The translations under genes and the position numbers were made by a program. Source: Mycobacterium paragordonae (lineage in GTDB: Bacteria > Actinomycetota > Actinomycetes > Mycobacteriales > Mycobacteriaceae). From it: a DNA stretch of 64,000 nucleotides. A model generated the notes under the pieces. That model worked only from the letters and a program-made list of their open reading frames with translations, had not been told where the DNA came from and made no database searches. This document shows positions 44,467 through 53,578 of this stretch, in pieces. The DNA lies in assembly GCF_003614435.1 (NCBI RefSeq), contig NZ_CP025546.1, positions 2,790,001-2,854,000 on the forward strand, read 5' to 3'. Within the stretch, counting starts at the first letter, position 1, and the number at the start of each line of letters is the position of its first letter.

Positions 44467-47400
44467 TCCGGCTTCGGCTTCACCACGTCGCTCCGGCCCT
44501 CGCGGCCCTTGTTGGACCGGCTGTCGCCGTCGAACTCTCGTTGCAGCTCTTGATATCCCGGCATGTCGGCGAGGCCGAACAGCGGTAGCGAGTGGGTGAG
44601 CAGCTGGTCGGCCCGCTGCTTGCTCAGGCGCATGTCCTTGGGGCGCATTTCCTTCGCCTTGCGCTTGCGCTTGGTCTGCGACGCGCACTTCGACAGGTCG
44701 TAGTCGGGGACCGTGCTGAGACCGAACAGTGGTAGCGAATGCGCTGGCAACAGGTCGATGGTGCTGCCCACAGGCTTCGGTTTCGGTGGACGGACCACTC
44801 GGGGTTTGGGCGGCGGTGGGGCGGGGGCTTTGCCTGTGACAAACCGCTTGCTGCGGTCCATCCACACCGCGGCCTTCTGCTCCCACTTGCTCTTCTTGCG
44901 ATACTTGTTGCTCTGACCCATCTTTGACGGCCACCAGTTCTTCTGGCCAATCATCGCGGCCAGCGCGGGGACGGTGATGGTGCGCACCAGGAAGGTGTCG
45001 ATCACGATCCCGATGCCGATGGTGAAGCCGGCTTGAGCCATGGTGGTGATGCTGGCTGCCAGGAGCCCGAACATGGATGCGGCGAAGATCAAGCCCGCAG
45101 AGGTGATCACGCCACCCGTCGAGCCTACGGTTCGGATGACCCCGACCCGTACCCCGTGCGGCGACTCATCTCGGATTCGGGAGATGAGCAACATGTTGTA
45201 GTCGGCGCCGACCGCGACCAACAAGATGAACGACAAGCCTGGCAGGCTCCAGTGCAGATCCTTGCCCAGGATCAGTTGGAAGACGATGACGCCGAGGCCC
45301 AGGGCCGACAGGTACGAAACCAACACGGAGGCAATGAGATACAGGGGTGCCACCACGGCTCGCAGCAACGCCACCAAAATGAGGAACACGATGAGGATGG
45401 TTGCGATGACGATGAACCGGATGTCTCGGTTGTAATAGTCACGGGTATCGGCCATCACCGTCGGCATGCCGATTAGGGCGACTTTAGCATCCGAGATTTC
45501 CGTGTTCGGGAGCGCAGACCTCGCCGTTTCCTCGATCTTGTGGATCTGATTCATGCCTTCGACGGTGAACCCGTTAAGACCACTCTGCACCAGGTACTGC
45601 GCCGCATGCCCGTCCGGCGATAGGAAGACCTGGGCTCCCTTCTTGAAGTCATCTCGCGTCAAGATCTGCGGTGGGATGTTGAAGCCGGCCATATTGGGGC
45701 GTTCCGCGTCACGCCGCATTCCGAGTAGGAAGTCAGACGCCTCGTTGAGACCGCCGCCCATCTTCTTCACCTGGTCAACCAGCGCCTGGACGCCGTCGGC
45801 GACCGCGCCACTCCCGTCGGCCAGCGCGCCGGCCCCTTGTTGCAATTGCGAGAGCGTATTGGGCAGGCCCTTTATCATCTTCAGGGTCTTGACGATCTGC
45901 TTCAGCTGGTCGTCGAGCTTGCCGACTGTCTGCGCCAATGTCTGATATTGATCGGTCTGCTGCAAGGTGACCGCGAACGCTTGGATCGAGCGGAGCAGCC
46001 CGTTGTTGCCGGACTCGACGATGGCCGCCAGCTGTCCGCGCGATCGCACACAAGCGGGGTCGGCGTTGCACGACGGGCTTTCATTGAGGGCCGTCACCAT
46101 GGGGGCGGCCCACACCGCAGTGGTCTGGGCATCGCTGACGGTCCCGCTCAAATTGTTTCCCAGAGCCCGCATGCGCGAGACGGCACCCGAAGCCTGGTCG
46201 AGTTGCTGGATGGTCTTGTCTCCACCCATCAACTGCAGCATGTTCTCCAACATGCTGACGAGGTCGGCCGAACTGGCTACCGCGTCATTGACCTGCCCGC
46301 GGATCTGCGCCAAGGCGTCGGCCAATTGCCTTGAACCACCGACCAGATGGTCCAGTTCGCCACCGTGTTCGGAGATCGCGGAGGACGCCTCGTTGAGCTT
46401 GCTGCCGACCTCACCCGCCTGGAAGGACACTTTGGTCTCTTTCAACGGCTCCCCGTTGGGCCTGGTCAAGCCTCGAACCATGACGATGTCCGGAAGGTCG
46501 GCGATCCGGCGCGACAGCATTTCCAGGTCTGCCAAGGCGGCGGGTGTGCGCAGGTCGTGGGAGGAGTGGACGAATAGGACCAGGGGACTCATCGAGTTCA
46601 TCGGAAAATGGCGGTTCAAGGCGTTGAAGCCTCGGACGCTGTCCATGTCTTGCGGGACGGTCTTGAGGTCGTCGTAGTTGAACCGGATCAGACTCGTACT
46701 GCCCGCTAGTGCCAGCAGAATGACCAAGCTGCCCACCAGGTGGATCACCGGTCGCCGGACGATTCGCGACCCCGAAATTCGCCAGAAACGGGTGGTTAGA
46801 TCGCGACGGGGCTTGATCCAGCCTCTTCGTCCGACAAGGACCAGGATCGCCGGCAAGAATGTGCACGCGGCCAACAAGGTCACGACGATGGAAATGGATA
46901 TCGCCGGGCCGACGGCCGAGAATACCTCCAACTTGGTGAAGATCATCGCGAGGAAGGTGACGGCTACGGTAGCCGCTGACGCGGCGATGACTTTGCCGAT
47001 GGACATCAGCGCCTTCTTGACCGCGACGTCCGAGGTTTCACCATGTCGCACGAAGTCGTGGTATCGACTGATCAGGAAGACGGCGTAGTCTGTGCCGGCG
47101 CCGATCATGACGGCGCTCATGAACACGATGCTTTGCATGTTGACCACGAAGCCCATTTCGGCCAACGCGGACAGCAGACCCTGCGCACCGACGATCGACA
47201 CACCAATGGTGGCCAACGGCATCATCATCGTGACGATGTTGCGATAGACGATGATCAAGATGACCAGCACGCTGATGATGGTGCCCATCTCGATTATCTG
47301 AACGTCTTCTTCGCCGATTTTCTGCACGTCGGCGACGGTGGCAACCGGTCCGCTCATGTACGCGTTCAGCGACGTACCCGCGACCGTTTTCTTGACGATT

Positions 47401-47978
47401 GCCGTCACGTTCCTGAGTGCTTGTTGGCTCTCCGGAGAGGCTGCTTCACCCGGGAATTGAATAGGTAGGTTCCAGGCCTTCTTGTCTTTGCTTTCGAAGA
47501 CCTCTCGCGCCTGTGGTGTGCCCATGAAATCCTGCACCGACATCTTGTCTTGCGTATCTGCGTGCAGGTTGTCGATCAGTTTGTGGTAGGTGTCCTCATC
47601 GGCAGCGCTCAGCCCCTTCTCGTCGGTCAGGATGACCAGGAGCAGGGCTCCACCTTTGCCGCCCGCAGCGCTCGGTCCGGCGTCGCTGCCGCCGCTGCCG
47701 CCACCGCTCCCGCCATTGTCGGCCGCAGGAGCCGGGGCGGCCGCGAAAGCTCGGGCCATATCTTGCTGGGCAATCATCGTCGGCGCATCGTCGGGAACCT
47801 GTTTTGGTTCATGCTTCGAGGCCTGAACCTGCAGGGGAGGAAAGCTCAGGACTAGAACGACCACCACCGCGATCCACGATCCCAGGACGAGCCAGGGTTG
47901 CTTGACGACGAAGTCGCCTACGCGGTCGAAGATCCCCCCGACCTTGGCCTCGTCGTGTGATTTGACCTGCCTCGCCAC
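44448..47978 (-). CDS. mmpL12: MmpL12-type RND transporter
   Basis: 1176 residues from GTG 47978 (VARQVKSHDEAK); the frame is open up to 48068. It shows the usual MmpL plan: helix 1 (VLGSWIAVVVVLVLSF), periplasmic domain 1 with a Gly/Ser-rich linker (residues about 85-120), five helices with AVMIGAGTDYAVFLISRYHD (proton-relay Asp-Tyr), periplasmic domain 2 with long coiled regions, then six helices with LLVAVGADYNMLLISRIRDE. A cytoplasmic tail of about 130 residues is basic and holds two copies of HSLPLFGL. The homologue in M. tuberculosis is MmpL12 (1146 residues), also between fadD25 and a methyltransferase gene. In LOS loci it is the probable exporter of the finished or precursor glycolipid. 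Confidence 0.94.
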   Translation of the reverse strand: MARQVKSHDEAKVGGIFDRVGDFVVKQPWLVLGSWIAVVVVLVLSFPPLQVQASKHEPKQVPDDAPTMIAQQDMARAFAAAPAPAADNGGSGGGSGGSDAGPSAAGGKGGALLLVILTDEKGLSAADEDTYHKLIDNLHADTQDKMSVQDFMGTPQAREVFESKDKKAWNLPIQFPGEAASPESQQALRNVTAIVKKTVAGTSLNAYMSGPVATVADVQKIGEEDVQIIEMGTIISVLVILIIVYRNIVTMMMPLATIGVSIVGAQGLLSALAEMGFVVNMQSIVFMSAVMIGAGTDYAVFLISRYHDFVRHGETSDVAVKKALMSIGKVIAASAATVAVTFLAMIFTKLEVFSAVGPAISISIVVTLLAACTFLPAILVLVGRRGWIKPRRDLTTRFWRISGSRIVRRPVIHLVGSLVILLALAGSTSLIRFNYDDLKTVPQDMDSVRGFNALNRHFPMNSMSPLVLFVHSSHDLRTPAALADLEMLSRRIADLPDIVMVRGLTRPNGEPLKETKVSFQAGEVGSKLNEASSAISEHGGELDHLVGGSRQLADALAQIRGQVNDAVASSADLVSMLENMLQLMGGDKTIQQLDQASGAVSRMRALGNNLSGTVSDAQTTAVWAAPMVTALNESPSCNADPACVRSRGQLAAIVESGNNGLLRSIQAFAVTLQQTDQYQTLAQTVGKLDDQLKQIVKTLKMIKGLPNTLSQLQQGAGALADGSGAVADGVQALVDQVKKMGGGLNEASDFLLGMRRDAERPNMAGFNIPPQILTRDDFKKGAQVFLSPDGHAAQYLVQSGLNGFTVEGMNQIHKIEETARSALPNTEISDAKVALIGMPTVMADTRDYYNRDIRFIVIATILIVFLILVALLRAVVAPLYLIASVLVSYLSALGLGVIVFQLILGKDLHWSLPGLSFILLVAVGADYNMLLISRIRDESPHGVRVGVIRTVGSTGGVITSAGLIFAASMFGLLAASITTMAQAGFTIGIGIVIDTFLVRTITVPALAAMIGQKNWWPSKMGQSNKYRKKSKWEQKAAVWMDRSKRFVTGKAPAPPPPKPRVVRPPKPKPVGSTIDLLPAHSLPLFGLSTVPDYDLSKCASQTKRKRKAKEMRPKDMRLSKQRADQLLTHSLPLFGLADMPGYQELQREFDGDSRSNKGREGRSDVVKPKPDTPVIT

Positions 47979-48260
47979 GTAACAACCGTACAGGGGGGAA
48001 GGCTGCTCAGGTGGGGGAATGGCAAATCCCTTCGCCTCGCTGGCATTGGCCCAACTCGAACATCGCATGCCAGCGTTCCGCCTAAAAGAAGCAGCTCAGA
48101 GCTACTTTCCGTCGTCGAGTTGCGGTGATCCGGATTCCTTCGGGTGGGAGGGCGGGGCTGCAAATTCTTGAATAAAGTTGCACGTGCGTGCTGGTCTAGG
48201 GCGTCCCGATGTTCGTCCTTTTGGCCCGCCGGGCCGTGGACTCATGCGACACTTCTCCGC

Positions 48261-49046
48261 GTGGCTTTGAAATACCGCCTGCAATCCAACCCGCTCGTCG
48301 GGAAGATCACGACCAAGTACCTGCTGCCACTCGGCACCCGCCAAGTCGGCGACGAAGTGGTGTTCTTCAACTTCGGTTACGAAGAAGATCCGCCGATGGA
48401 CTTGCCGCTGGATCCCTCTGACGAGCCCAATCGGTACTGCATCCAGCTCTACCACCAGACGGCGAGCCAGGTAGATCTCACCGGTAAGAAAGTGCTGGAG
48501 GTCAGCTGCGGCGCGGGCGGAGGAGCGTCATACATCACGCGGGCTCTCGGCCCCGCGTCCTACACCGGCCTCGATCTGAACCCCGCGAGCATCGACCTAT
48601 GCCGGAAGAAGCACCGGTTGCCGGGCCTGGACTTCGTCCAAGGCGACGCGCAGAACCTGCCGTTTCCAGACGAATCTTTCGACGCAGTGGTCAATGTCGA
48701 GGCTTCGCACCAGTACCCGGACTTCCCCGGATTTCTCGCCGAAGTGACGCGCGTGCTTCGTCCGGGCGGACACTTCCTCTATACCGACTCGCGTCGCAAC
48801 CCGGTCGTCGCCGGTTGGGAAACGGCGCTGGCCGACATTCCCTTGCGCAAGGTTGCCCAAAGGGACATCCAAGACGAGGCCAAGAGGGGGCTGGACGCCA
48901 ATACCCGTCGGACTCAAGAGATCATCGGTCGCAAGGCTCCGGCATTTCTTACCGGTCTCACCCGTTACGCCGTCAACGTGCTGGATCGTGACCTCAAGCG
49001 CGGCGGCGGATTCACCTACCGGATCTACCTATTCGCCAAGGACTGA
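48261..49046 (+). CDS. SAM-dependent methyltransferase, Rv1523/Rv2952-like
   Basis: 261 residues from GTG 48261 ([13 protein letters not shown]). [20 protein letters not shown] is a stretch shared with the phenolic-glycolipid methyltransferase Rv2952 as I recall it. [19 protein letters not shown] is SAM motif [16 protein letters not shown] is the catalytic region, and [15 protein letters not shown] is motif III. This subfamily O-methylates a lipid or sugar hydroxyl in PGL, GPL and LOS pathways. It is divergent from mmpL12 with a 282-bp gap. It starts a plus-strand pair with the GT1 gene 18 bp downstream, as for Rv1523-Rv1524. Starts further upstream give no family sequence. Confidence 0.9.
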   Translation: MALKYRLQSNPLVGKITTKYLLPLGTRQVGDEVVFFNFGYEEDPPMDLPLDPSDEPNRYCIQLYHQTASQVDLTGKKVLEVSCGAGGGASYITRALGPASYTGLDLNPASIDLCRKKHRLPGLDFVQGDAQNLPFPDESFDAVVNVEASHQYPDFPGFLAEVTRVLRPGGHFLYTDSRRNPVVAGWETALADIPLRKVAQRDIQDEAKRGLDANTRRTQEIIGRKAPAFLTGLTRYAVNVLDRDLKRGGGFTYRIYLFAKD

Positions 49047-49064
49047 CGCAGCGCCGCATAACCG

Positions 49065-50315
49065 ATGAAATTTGTCGTTGCCAGCTATGGAACGCGTGGC
49101 GATATCGAACCCTGTGCCGCGGTCGGGGTTGAGTTAAGTCGCAGGGGACACGATGTGTGTCTTGCAGTGCCGCCCAACCTGATTGGGTTCGTCGAGTCAG
49201 CCGGTCTGACTGCCGTCGCCTATGGAACCCGTGACTCCCAGCAGCAACTCGACGAGCAGTTCCTGCACAGCGCCTGGAAATTGCAGAATCCGGTGAAGCT
49301 GGCGCGGGAGGCTATGGCACCCGTCACCGAGGGTTGGTTGGAACTCAGTGCGATGCTGACTCCGGTCGCAGCGGGCGCCGACCTGCTCCTGACGGGCCAG
49401 ATTTACCAAGAAGTGGTCGCCAACGTCGCAGAGCACCACGACATTCCCCTGGCCGCACTGCACTTCTACCCGATGCGCGCGAATGGACAGATCGGCTTCT
49501 CCGGCGTCCGGCTGCCGGGACCGATTGCCCGGACGGCGTTCGCCACCACCGATTGGCTGTACTGGCGCATGACCAAGGGTGTGGAAGACGCGCAGCGCCG
49601 TGAACTCGGCCTGCCAAACGCGGCGAGCCCCGCTCCAAAGCGTATGGCTGACCGTGGAGCGCTAGAAATTCAGGCCTATGACGAGTTGTGTTTTCCCGGG
49701 CTGTCCGCAGAATGGGGCGGACGCCGGCCCTTCGTCGGCGCACTGACAATGGGCCAGCCTACCGACGCTGACGACGAGGTCATGTCGTGGATTGCCAGCG
49801 GCACCCCGCCGATCTACTTCGGCTTCGGCAGCATGCCCATCGGATCGCTGCGCAGTCTGGTGGAAAAGATCGCCGCGGCCTGCGCGCGGCTGGGTGAACG
49901 CGCACTGATCTGCTCGGGTCCCAGCGATCGGACTGATCTACCGCACCACGACCACGTCAAGGTAGTGCGCGCGGTGAGCCACGCGGCCATCTTTCCGGCG
50001 TGCCGCGCGGTGGTCCACCACGGCGGCGCCGGGACCACGGCCGCCGGGCTTCGGGCCGGTGTTCCCACGCTGATCCTGTGGATCACGTCCGACCAGCCTT
50101 TCTGGGCTGCCCAGGTCAAACTACTGGACGTCGGTCGTGGCCGCCGGTTCTCCGGCGCCACCACAGAATCACTGGTCAGTGACCTGCGGGTGATTCTGTC
50201 GCCGGACTGCATCATGCGTGCGCGCGAAATGGGATCCCGGATGACCAGTCCCGCCGACAGCATTGCCGCGACTGCGGACCTGTTGGAGAAAGCGGTGCTC
50301 GAAACCCGCAAGTAG
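49065..50315 (+). CDS. GT1-family glycosyltransferase (Rv1524-like)
   Basis: 416 residues from ATG 49065. KFVVASYGTRGDIEPCAAVG is the GT1 opening of mycobacterial glycolipid transferases (compare Rv1524/Rv1526c and the GPL Gtf enzymes). [14 protein letters not shown] begins the donor domain. [20 protein letters not shown] is the nucleotide-sugar signature with the conserved His-Gly-Gly. DQPFWAAQV is the usual GT1 end motif. It is an inverting cytoplasmic transferase, probably adding a 6-deoxyhexose or glucose to the trehalose-based core. Convergent with the Gap-type gene. It is a close relative of the GT1 gene at 52316. Confidence 0.92.
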   Translation: MKFVVASYGTRGDIEPCAAVGVELSRRGHDVCLAVPPNLIGFVESAGLTAVAYGTRDSQQQLDEQFLHSAWKLQNPVKLAREAMAPVTEGWLELSAMLTPVAAGADLLLTGQIYQEVVANVAEHHDIPLAALHFYPMRANGQIGFSGVRLPGPIARTAFATTDWLYWRMTKGVEDAQRRELGLPNAASPAPKRMADRGALEIQAYDELCFPGLSAEWGGRRPFVGALTMGQPTDADDEVMSWIASGTPPIYFGFGSMPIGSLRSLVEKIAAACARLGERALICSGPSDRTDLPHHDHVKVVRAVSHAAIFPACRAVVHHGGAGTTAAGLRAGVPTLILWITSDQPFWAAQVKLLDVGRGRRFSGATTESLVSDLRVILSPDCIMRAREMGSRMTSPADSIAATADLLEKAVLETRK

Positions 50316-50379
50316 ATATGACTTGTGCCTCGAAATGCTCACGGCGGACTGCATAGATATGCTGGTCGCAGGTGAGCGA

Positions 50380-51159
50380 TCAAATTCCGCCCATGCCGCT
50401 GAAGATCAGGATGACGCCTGTCGACCCGGCCATGAGGGGAAAAAGCTTCCGGCCAAAGGTTCGCGTGAAGTTCTGAAGCCGCGCGATCCCATTCTTGGTT
50501 CTTACCGGCGACAATACGTAGCTTACGAGGACGACCTCGAGCGTGGCCATAACCACCAGTACAAACATGATGGCCGCACCGAGCTGTGCGCCGAGGCCCT
50601 CGTGAGAAGCCAAGATGGTCGTGAGAGCGGCTTGATGCTCGATCGGCGGTAAGGCCGTCATGATTCCTGCTACGAACGACACCCGCGGAGATCCAGATCC
50701 CAACGCCTGCCAGATTCGCGCCGAAAGCCGTGTAACAGCCGGCGGTGTCAGCCGCTGCAGGGCGATGCGCACCTGTTCCAGTACCGCTGGGCGCGATTGC
50801 AGCGCTACGGCTGACGGGCTGACGGCGTCCATCGGCACGCCCACGGGCTGACGTCGCAGCATCTGGGCTGCAATCTTTGCTGCGAACATCAGTGCGATGA
50901 CACCGAGGGCAATCCGCACATATCCGCCCGTCAGATCCTGCACCGTCGACGTCACCGAGTACATGATTGGTGCCGCGAGGTCGCGCAAGAAAAAGATGAC
51001 GGCGATGCTTACGACGATTCCTGCGCCGGCGCCACCGACCCAGTAAGCGACCAGATTCGGCAGGGGCCGCTCGCGTGTGACCAGGAAGGTGGCAATGATC
51101 ATCCGCACCGGGTCGTTCGTTGCCATCCACAGTGCAAGCATCAGAACCGTTGCCCACAT
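50380..51159 (-). CDS. Gap-family membrane protein (peptidoglycolipid addressing protein)
   Basis: 259 residues from ATG 51159. Six hydrophobic segments: MWATVLMLALWMATNDPVRMI, LVAYWVGGAGAGIVVSIAVIFFL, GYVRIALGVIALMFAA, a central loop, VSFVAGIMTALPPIEHQAAL, AAIMFVLVVMATLEVVLVSYVL and a C-terminal helix. DPVR in the first segment and the ALPPIEH motif are typical of the GAP (Sap) family. In M. smegmatis a Gap protein is needed for glycopeptidolipids to reach the surface together with MmpL proteins. Here it lies near mmpL12, so a partner role in LOS export is likely. A GT2 gene follows upstream on the same strand. Confidence 0.85.
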   Translation of the reverse strand: MWATVLMLALWMATNDPVRMIIATFLVTRERPLPNLVAYWVGGAGAGIVVSIAVIFFLRDLAAPIMYSVTSTVQDLTGGYVRIALGVIALMFAAKIAAQMLRRQPVGVPMDAVSPSAVALQSRPAVLEQVRIALQRLTPPAVTRLSARIWQALGSGSPRVSFVAGIMTALPPIEHQAALTTILASHEGLGAQLGAAIMFVLVVMATLEVVLVSYVLSPVRTKNGIARLQNFTRTFGRKLFPLMAGSTGVILIFSGMGGI

Positions 51160-51379
51160 GCCTTAGGACGCTACCGTGTGGAGGCGAATGTCGTTGCGAA
51201 ACGAAAATATTCGGTGATTTTTTGTAAGCCTGTACCATTTTCGCAGGCTGCGCCGGGGTGATGCCGACTCACTGCTGCGCCAGGACCCGCATTCGCGCAG
51301 GTAGGCAAGTCGACACGCCGGTCAACGGCTAAATGGGGGCGATGGATTGCGGCGCATGGGCGGCGGCGGGCGCCGGTGC

Positions 51380-52213
51380 CTAGTGATCGGTAAGGAACCG
51401 CAACAGCCCGTATTTGCGCAGCAGGTACATCGACGCCTTGTTGACCCATTTCTGTCGATTCTTGCCGCGCACATCGACCTCGTGGTGGACGACCTTGATG
51501 CTCGGGTCGAACTGACGGCCTACACCGAGTCTCTGCAGGCGGATCGCGAGATCCTGAGCCTCGTGGGCGCGCAATACGGGGTCGTAGCCGCCAATCGATT
51601 TGAAGAGCGTGGAGTTGACGAGCATGTTGCCCTCGTGCACCCAGTACACCGGCGTGGGAGCAGGCGGCTCGAGGATATTCGGCCAGTCTTTGACGATCGG
51701 CGCGGCCAGTCGCCGCACTGCCCGTGCCATGTCGGGATTCTTCTTCCGCAAGGTGTCGATCAGCAGTTGGACGACCGCAGTGGAATTGCCCCAGAGCGAG
51801 AATACGGCCCCGTAGTTGTCGAGTTCCTGGCTGCCGTCCAGGCGACTCACCAGCCCGCCGACCAACCCGACTCCGCGGTCGGCGTACCGGCCCATCACGT
51901 CTCTTGCGACCGTCGGAGTCTCGTTTGTCGCAAGGTCCATGTCGGCGTCGATGAAGTGGATGATCACGTCGTCTTGGACGTGTTCGATGATTTGGTTCCG
52001 GTTGGCGGCAGGGCCGCCGTTTTCTCGCCCGCGGATCAACTTGACACCGCCGCTGAAGTCTTTAACGACGTCGACCGTGTCATCCGTTGAGCAATCGTCG
52101 AGGACGAAGACGTCGTCATAGGACTGCGCCAGAACCTGAGGCAGTAATCGGCGAAGGTTCCCGCTCATGTTGTAGTTCGGGATGGCGACAACGACTGGGG
52201 CTCGTGTGGGCAT
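51380..52213 (-). CDS. GT2-family glycosyltransferase (rhamnosyltransferase-like)
   Basis: 277 residues from ATG 52213. VVVAIPNYNMSGNLRRLLPQ is the GT2 opening, FVLDDCSTDDTVDVV and IIHFIDADMDLATNE hold the nucleotide and metal sites (DAD), and VHEGNMLVNSTLFKSIGGYD is the acceptor side with the conserved Asp. M. tuberculosis has a GT2 gene wbbL2 (Rv1525) between the two GT1 genes; this gene is in the equivalent place but on the opposite strand, so I do not give it that symbol. It is 220 bp upstream of the Gap-type gene on the same strand and 102 bp downstream of the GT1 gene at 52316. Confidence 0.87.
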   Translation of the reverse strand: MPTRAPVVVAIPNYNMSGNLRRLLPQVLAQSYDDVFVLDDCSTDDTVDVVKDFSGGVKLIRGRENGGPAANRNQIIEHVQDDVIIHFIDADMDLATNETPTVARDVMGRYADRGVGLVGGLVSRLDGSQELDNYGAVFSLWGNSTAVVQLLIDTLRKKNPDMARAVRRLAAPIVKDWPNILEPPAPTPVYWVHEGNMLVNSTLFKSIGGYDPVLRAHEAQDLAIRLQRLGVGRQFDPSIKVVHHEVDVRGKNRQKWVNKASMYLLRKYGLLRFLTDH

Positions 52214-52315
52214 GATTCTCGCGATCTACATCTACCGGTGGTGGGAGAGACGTTCTCGATATGTCGTCCGACGGCTCAAACTACACAACCGGCCGGTCGG
52301 CGCGGCGATACTTTG

Positions 52316-53578
52316 TCATAAGCGGTCACTGACGGTGCGTTGCTCAGCCGTCTCCTCGAGGAGGTCCGCCGCCTCGGCAACAGCCTCCGCGGGGTTCGTC
52401 ATCTTAGTCGACAGGTCGCGGGCGCGGGCGGCGTACTCCGGCTGCAGAATGGTCTTCACGCCGCGCAGCAGCGACTTGCGTTTGACGTGCGCGAAGCGTT
52501 TTGCGGTACCGACTTTCACGCGTTGCACCGCGGCCGCCCAGATCGGTTGATCGGCGACGTCCCAGAGGATCATCGTGGGCATCCCCGCGCGCAGGCCCGC
52601 GGCGGTGGTGCCGGCCCCGCCGTGGTGGACCACCGCCCGGCATTGCGGCAGCACCGTCGAATAGTCGATCAGCCCAACGAGTTTCACGTGCTCAGGCTGG
52701 CCGGCGAGCGTCGCGCCGGCGGGGGAGTACACCAGCGCGCGCTCGCCCAACTCGGCGCACACGTCGGCGATCATCTCGACGGTCTCGGCCGGCGATTGCA
52801 CCGGGGTGCTGCCGAAACCGAAGTAGATCGGGGGGGTGCCGGCCGCGATCCATTCGTCCAGTTCGGCGTTGGGCTCGGTGTGCAACTGCATCGACAGCGC
52901 ACCGACGAAGGGGCGCTGCACTTTCCACTCCTGCGCGATGCCGGGAAACAGCGCCGGGTCGTAGGCCTGGATCTCGGGTGCGCCCTGACGCACGATGCGC
53001 TGCAGTGCGGGCACCGAGGTGGGCGGCAGCCCTAGTTCGCGGCGTTGGGTGCGGTCGGCGTCGCCGGTCGTGTAGGAATACAGCCGCCAGGATGCTTTGG
53101 CGACGGTACGCACCGCGGTGCCGGGCAGCGGTAGCGACGGGATGCCGACCTGCCCGTTGACGTGCATCGGGAAGTGATGCAACGCCGCTATCGGAATGTC
53201 GTGGTGTTCAGCGACATTGGCGACGACGCCGTGATACGTCTGACCCGTCATCAGCAGGTCGGCGCCCTCGGCCAGGTCGGTCAGCGTCGCGCCCATCTCG
53301 GCCCAGCCCTCGACGAACAGTTCCTTACCGGCCTGCGCCAGGTTCAGCGGATTCTGCGCCTTGGTGAGATTACGGACGAACGCCGCGACCTGGTTGATCT
53401 GGATCCCGGAGTCCGGCCCGTACGCCACGCCGCTCAGACCCGCCGCCTCGACGAACCCGATCAGGTTGGGCGGCACCGCCATTCGCACGTCGTGGCCGCG
53501 CCGTTGCAACTCCATGCCGACGGCGGCGCAAGGCTCGACATCGCCCCGGGTGCCGTGGACTGCCAGTACGAACTTCAC
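52316..53578 (-). CDS. GT1-family glycosyltransferase (Rv1526c-like)
   Basis: 420 residues from GTG 53578, whose GTGA overlaps the pks5 stop, so the two genes are translationally coupled. [20 protein letters not shown] opens the fold, [19 protein letters not shown] begins the donor domain, and [20 protein letters not shown] is the nucleotide-sugar motif. It is a paralogue of the gene at 49065. Placed right after pks5, as Rv1526c is in M. tuberculosis, it probably glycosylates the LOS core or an acylated intermediate. A longer open frame reaches 53932, but it lies inside pks5. Confidence 0.92.
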   Translation of the reverse strand: MKFVLAVHGTRGDVEPCAAVGMELQRRGHDVRMAVPPNLIGFVEAAGLSGVAYGPDSGIQINQVAAFVRNLTKAQNPLNLAQAGKELFVEGWAEMGATLTDLAEGADLLMTGQTYHGVVANVAEHHDIPIAALHHFPMHVNGQVGIPSLPLPGTAVRTVAKASWRLYSYTTGDADRTQRRELGLPPTSVPALQRIVRQGAPEIQAYDPALFPGIAQEWKVQRPFVGALSMQLHTEPNAELDEWIAAGTPPIYFGFGSTPVQSPAETVEMIADVCAELGERALVYSPAGATLAGQPEHVKLVGLIDYSTVLPQCRAVVHHGGAGTTAAGLRAGMPTMILWDVADQPIWAAAVQRVKVGTAKRFAHVKRKSLLRGVKTILQPEYAARARDLSTKMTNPAEAVAEAADLLEETAEQRTVSDRL

